Assembly: GCF_910592395.1 (NCBI RefSeq)
Contig: NC_088316.1
Location: forward strand, 13,640,001 to 13,704,000
Length of the DNA stretch: 64,000 nt
Direction: 5' to 3'
DNA from: Lineus longissimus
Taxonomy: Eukaryota > Nemertea > Pilidiophora > Heteronemertea > Lineidae
Position 1 is the first letter of the stretch; every line of letters starts with the position of its first letter. Shown one piece after another: positions 61,094 through 64,000 of this stretch. The notes under the pieces were generated by a model. It saw only the letters and a list, made by a program, of their open reading frames with translations, did no database searches and was not told the origin of the DNA. Position numbers and translations under genes: made by a program.

Positions 61094-62913
61094 ATGTGAC
61101 CAAAGTATAGGCGGCATCACTGTAGATTAGCAGACAGCTTTTTTATCAAGACCTAATAGTGCTTCCAGCCTAATCTTGTACTGGGAGTGGGGGTACTGAC
61201 CTTTTATCTTTTCAGGTTTGGTCCATTCAGCAGACAACAACCATTATGTTACCATGATTCATTCATCATACCGCTGCTGTCTTACTCCCCCTTACTTACG
61301 AAAAACCTGATAAAATTTGATAAATTTGGCAAAGAAAGATATTGATGAAATATGTGTCTGGCCAACAGTTCAGACACTATTTAAACATACTTTGGTTAAG
61401 AATTTCACTATCAGTAATTGTAATCGCTAATGAACGCATCATCAATGCTTTATTGAAGGTTGTACCTTCTTGATGTTCTTGCTGTTTTTCTCCACAAACA
61501 AGTGATGGGTTTGAGTCACAGTCCATCTGGTGTGAAGCTGATCGCCTTCATGCAGCAAGGCATGGGGTTCCTTGTGCTACCACACCTGGTGAAAGCTTTC
61601 GTAGTAGGAATAGGATTGGAGTAAATGAACCAGCAAGGAACATTTCTGAATGAATCTCAAAATACGTTTACAATCTAGTATACAGTGTTTGGTTTGAATG
61701 TGATGTCAAGAACAGTTAGTCAGGGAGTTCTAGAAACATCTGCAAAATAACCTGTGTCTACAAGACTCAAAGAAAAGGAATCTAGATAGATTTAGATATT
61801 CCTCTGGCAGCCAAAAGGTGGTGCATTCGCAGGAGTGACTTCATCATCATGTTGATGTGACGCATATTGTGACGTCACTAACAGGATGTCTCGTCCATTG
61901 TTGTGATGAGGTTCGGGAGTATCTCAAGACACTCCTCCCAAATAAACCACTCTCCAACAAATCAGCTTTTAGAAAAGATTCCCCAACAAAAATGTGTTTC
62001 ATCTTCTTCCTATCCCAAAAGGTGAGAAAATTCGATCAGCCCAATATCGACTCGTCAAACATTTCTACTCTCTTGAACCCATATTATCGAATACTTGTAG
62101 CTTTGTTTTCCTCATGTGATTTGGGAGAATTCCAAAATGGCTTCCATCCAATGAGTTTTTGCAGAAGTTACCAACTGTTTTTTGCAGCTGATCTTCTGCG
62201 TTTCCATGATCATTGTGGTGAAGTTTGCAAATCGCAGTACTTGTGCCTTGGCCTTTGAACAAGTACATAATCAGGGGAATAGAATATATCGTATTTGTAG
62301 GGAATGGAATCAAATGTCAGGGTGGGATGTAAACCATAAACCTTAGCTACATCCTGCTGAAGTATTTCCAAGATTCAAGCTGCACCCTTGTTGAAGGTCC
62401 AGATTTGATGGAGGCGGGCGCACAGCAAAATGGTCAATTATAACTTACCATGACAGACACTTAATTATAATCACTCCATCACAGGTAGCAGACCTACATA
62501 GATGCAATTAACTGAGAACATAATTTGATGAATAGAGGAGTAAGGAAAGAAGTGGAGGGCTGAGAAAAATAAATTGGGGGCAAGTTGGCCTGTCAGTTCT
62601 AATCATACTTTCGTGTCTGTTTGTTTGAAAATATGCTGCCTCACCCCATGCTAGGTTCACCTGTGGTGCAGCAGAACCGGCTAATCATGGATACTATGGT
62701 CAGTATGGGTGTTTTGAAACCGTATTGATTAATAGCTTTGCCTACAGAGAATCTCGAATATATGAGACAGTTCTTTGAAATATCATCTTCAGTGACCAAA
62801 ACATTGCGTTGTTTACTGCAACTGCCTTGAATGAAGAAGGCAGTGGGTAGCATCTCCCAGGTGCTCGAACATCTATCATCTCAGACCCAAGATCCTGAAA
62901 AATATCCCACTGG

Positions 62914-63250
62914 TAATAAAACACCCATCGAATACCAAGAACAAAGTAAACAACAGTAAAAGAAGAAGGGGAAAAACTAGTAGCTCAGTTTGATGTGGTA
63001 AAAGCAACTTCTTGACTCTATCGTTTACGGAGTTGTATAGTCTGAGCGATGAGGTAAAAAATAAAGCAAGGTAGCTATAAAACACCCATTGAATGCCAAA
63101 AATATGGTAAATAAGGGTAAAGATGACTAAAGGGAAAAACTGGTAGGTCGAAAAGATGAGCAGCTACAAGCATCTTCTCAACTGTATCATATATACATGT
63201 AGGATGTGGAATAATTACTAATGTGAGGTAAAAAAGTAACGCAAGGTAGC
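62914..63250. repeat. Diverged tandem duplication, about 165 bp
   Basis: Two adjacent segments (62914-63075 and 63076-63250) each begin with ataaaacacccat and end with gtaaaaaa..gcaaggtagc. Order of the shared words is the same in both. They look like one old tandem duplication. Confidence 0.65.
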
Positions 63251-64000
63251 GATGTTCTTCTGTAGTTGCACAGCTGAGTAAGCTAAAAAGGTGCATGCTT
63301 TCCAACTGAATGTTGAATGCTGCTGTTGAATTGACCTTGACATGAATAGGAGAATATTTATTAAAAAATTAGGGAATAACCGAGTGATGGAGTTAAGATT
63401 GTAAGAAAGGAACTGCTCTGGGATAGATAAAATTATTATGAGCCAACATCAATCTGTACCTGTCACATCTGAGGCCATTGGTTTGATTGCATCCATCTAA
63501 TAATGTATTCGAGGGGGGTGACTCTCTTTGCTATTTACTACAGCAATGATACTTTTCTGATTTTTGGAGAATTTCCACTTTTTCCCTCCTAATCCCTCCT
63601 AAAAAGGGCTTACTTTGAGAGCAGAAATGGAAAGATCTATGTCATAGCTCTCCATAAATCTTTGCATTTTGAAATCGGACAAAGACTACTATTTTAGAGG
63701 CATGTTTTGCAATTTAGAGCAGATCCAAGGACAGCATTTTCCGAAGAAACATGGCTCTGTCATCCTAAAGTACAAGGCAGCTGAACTTACTGATGATTAC
63801 CTTCCCTCGTTGACAAGAACAAGCACCAGTGAAAAAAATATGAACAGACTTATTGACAAACTGATATATTTAGCGGGAACATCCTCTTATCTTGTGAAGT
63901 ATGCAGAAGATAAATCTGTTTGTACCCGACTGTTGTGTTGATGGATCCAAAGGAATTTCGCACCACGTGATATAACCAGATTGCCCATCTTGTCCCAACC

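Larger units (their letters stand above)
56544..64000. other. Probable intron of the LMO7-like gene
   Basis: 7.4 kb with no exon that continues the CH domain. It contains a 41-bp minisatellite, a tRNA-like fragment, a three-unit 53-bp repeat, a GAA microsatellite and a diverged 165-bp tandem duplication. ORFs such as 61857-62258 and 63669-63941 (+) show no known domain. Confidence 0.5.

Noticed and set aside
61857-62258. 133-codon ORF on the + strand
   Set aside because: No known domain, not flanked by convincing splice sites in the phase required after the CH exon, and composition is like surrounding DNA.
63669-63941. 90-codon ORF on the + strand as next exon of the LMO7-like gene
   Set aside because: The translation does not resemble the second half of a CH domain, and no acceptor in the right phase was evident.

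Overview
This is a eukaryotic, intron-rich, AT-leaning window. Gene content and style point to a marine invertebrate bilaterian. The genes have short exons with GT-AG introns, TTAGGG telomere-type repeats, abundant tacatgta-type words and many copies of a short TA-flanked inverted-repeat element. I cannot name the phylum from the sequence alone; a lophotrochozoan or an ambulacrarian would both fit. There is no prokaryotic operon, CRISPR array, rRNA or intact tRNA gene. I rebuilt eight gene models exon by exon; the seven that are complete close in frame with consistent splice phases.

Layout. (1) Spartin (SPART/SPG20), + strand, 2030-5138, 6 coding exons, 624 aa. (2) The NUP98-NUP96 precursor, - strand, 25165-9123, 30 coding exons, 1855 aa, with the GLEBS motif and the His-Phe/Ser self-cleavage site intact. 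(3) A small ankyrin-repeat gene, - strand, 28676-27001, 4 exons, 268 aa, not recognised further. (4) ATG13, - strand, 33234-30515, 5 exons, 479 aa. (5) and (6) Two head-to-head PGAP2 paralogues, A on - (37299-35167, 287 aa) and B on + (38112-39960, 257 aa), with identical lengths for the three internal exons. (7) An M6/PLP-family proteolipid, - strand, 49836-45226, 7 exons, 281 aa, with a probable 3.6 kb 3'UTR. (8) The first three coding exons of an LMO7/LIMCH1-like calponin-homology gene, + strand, from 51540, running off the right edge.

The genes do not form one pathway. They cover ESCRT/lipid-droplet traffic (spartin), the nuclear pore (NUP98-96), autophagy initiation (ATG13), GPI-anchor lipid remodelling (PGAP2 x2), a tetraspan membrane protein (M6) and actin/junction scaffolding (LMO7-like). 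The neighbourhood of NUP98 and PGAP2 is notable because the two genes are also neighbours in vertebrates, which suggests old linkage.

Non-coding DNA holds the most unusual signals. These are: a family of TA-flanked MITEs whose ends lie 7 and 13 bases from splice donors in two genes; a 163-bp intronic duplication with a single mismatch inside NUP98-96; promoter-like pairs of ZNF143-type and ETS-type motifs near ATG13 and PGAP2-B; an 850-bp inverted-repeat element in a NUP98 intron; a 41-bp minisatellite with a dimeric higher-order pattern; and two convergent gene pairs whose poly(A) signals lie only about 40 bases apart.
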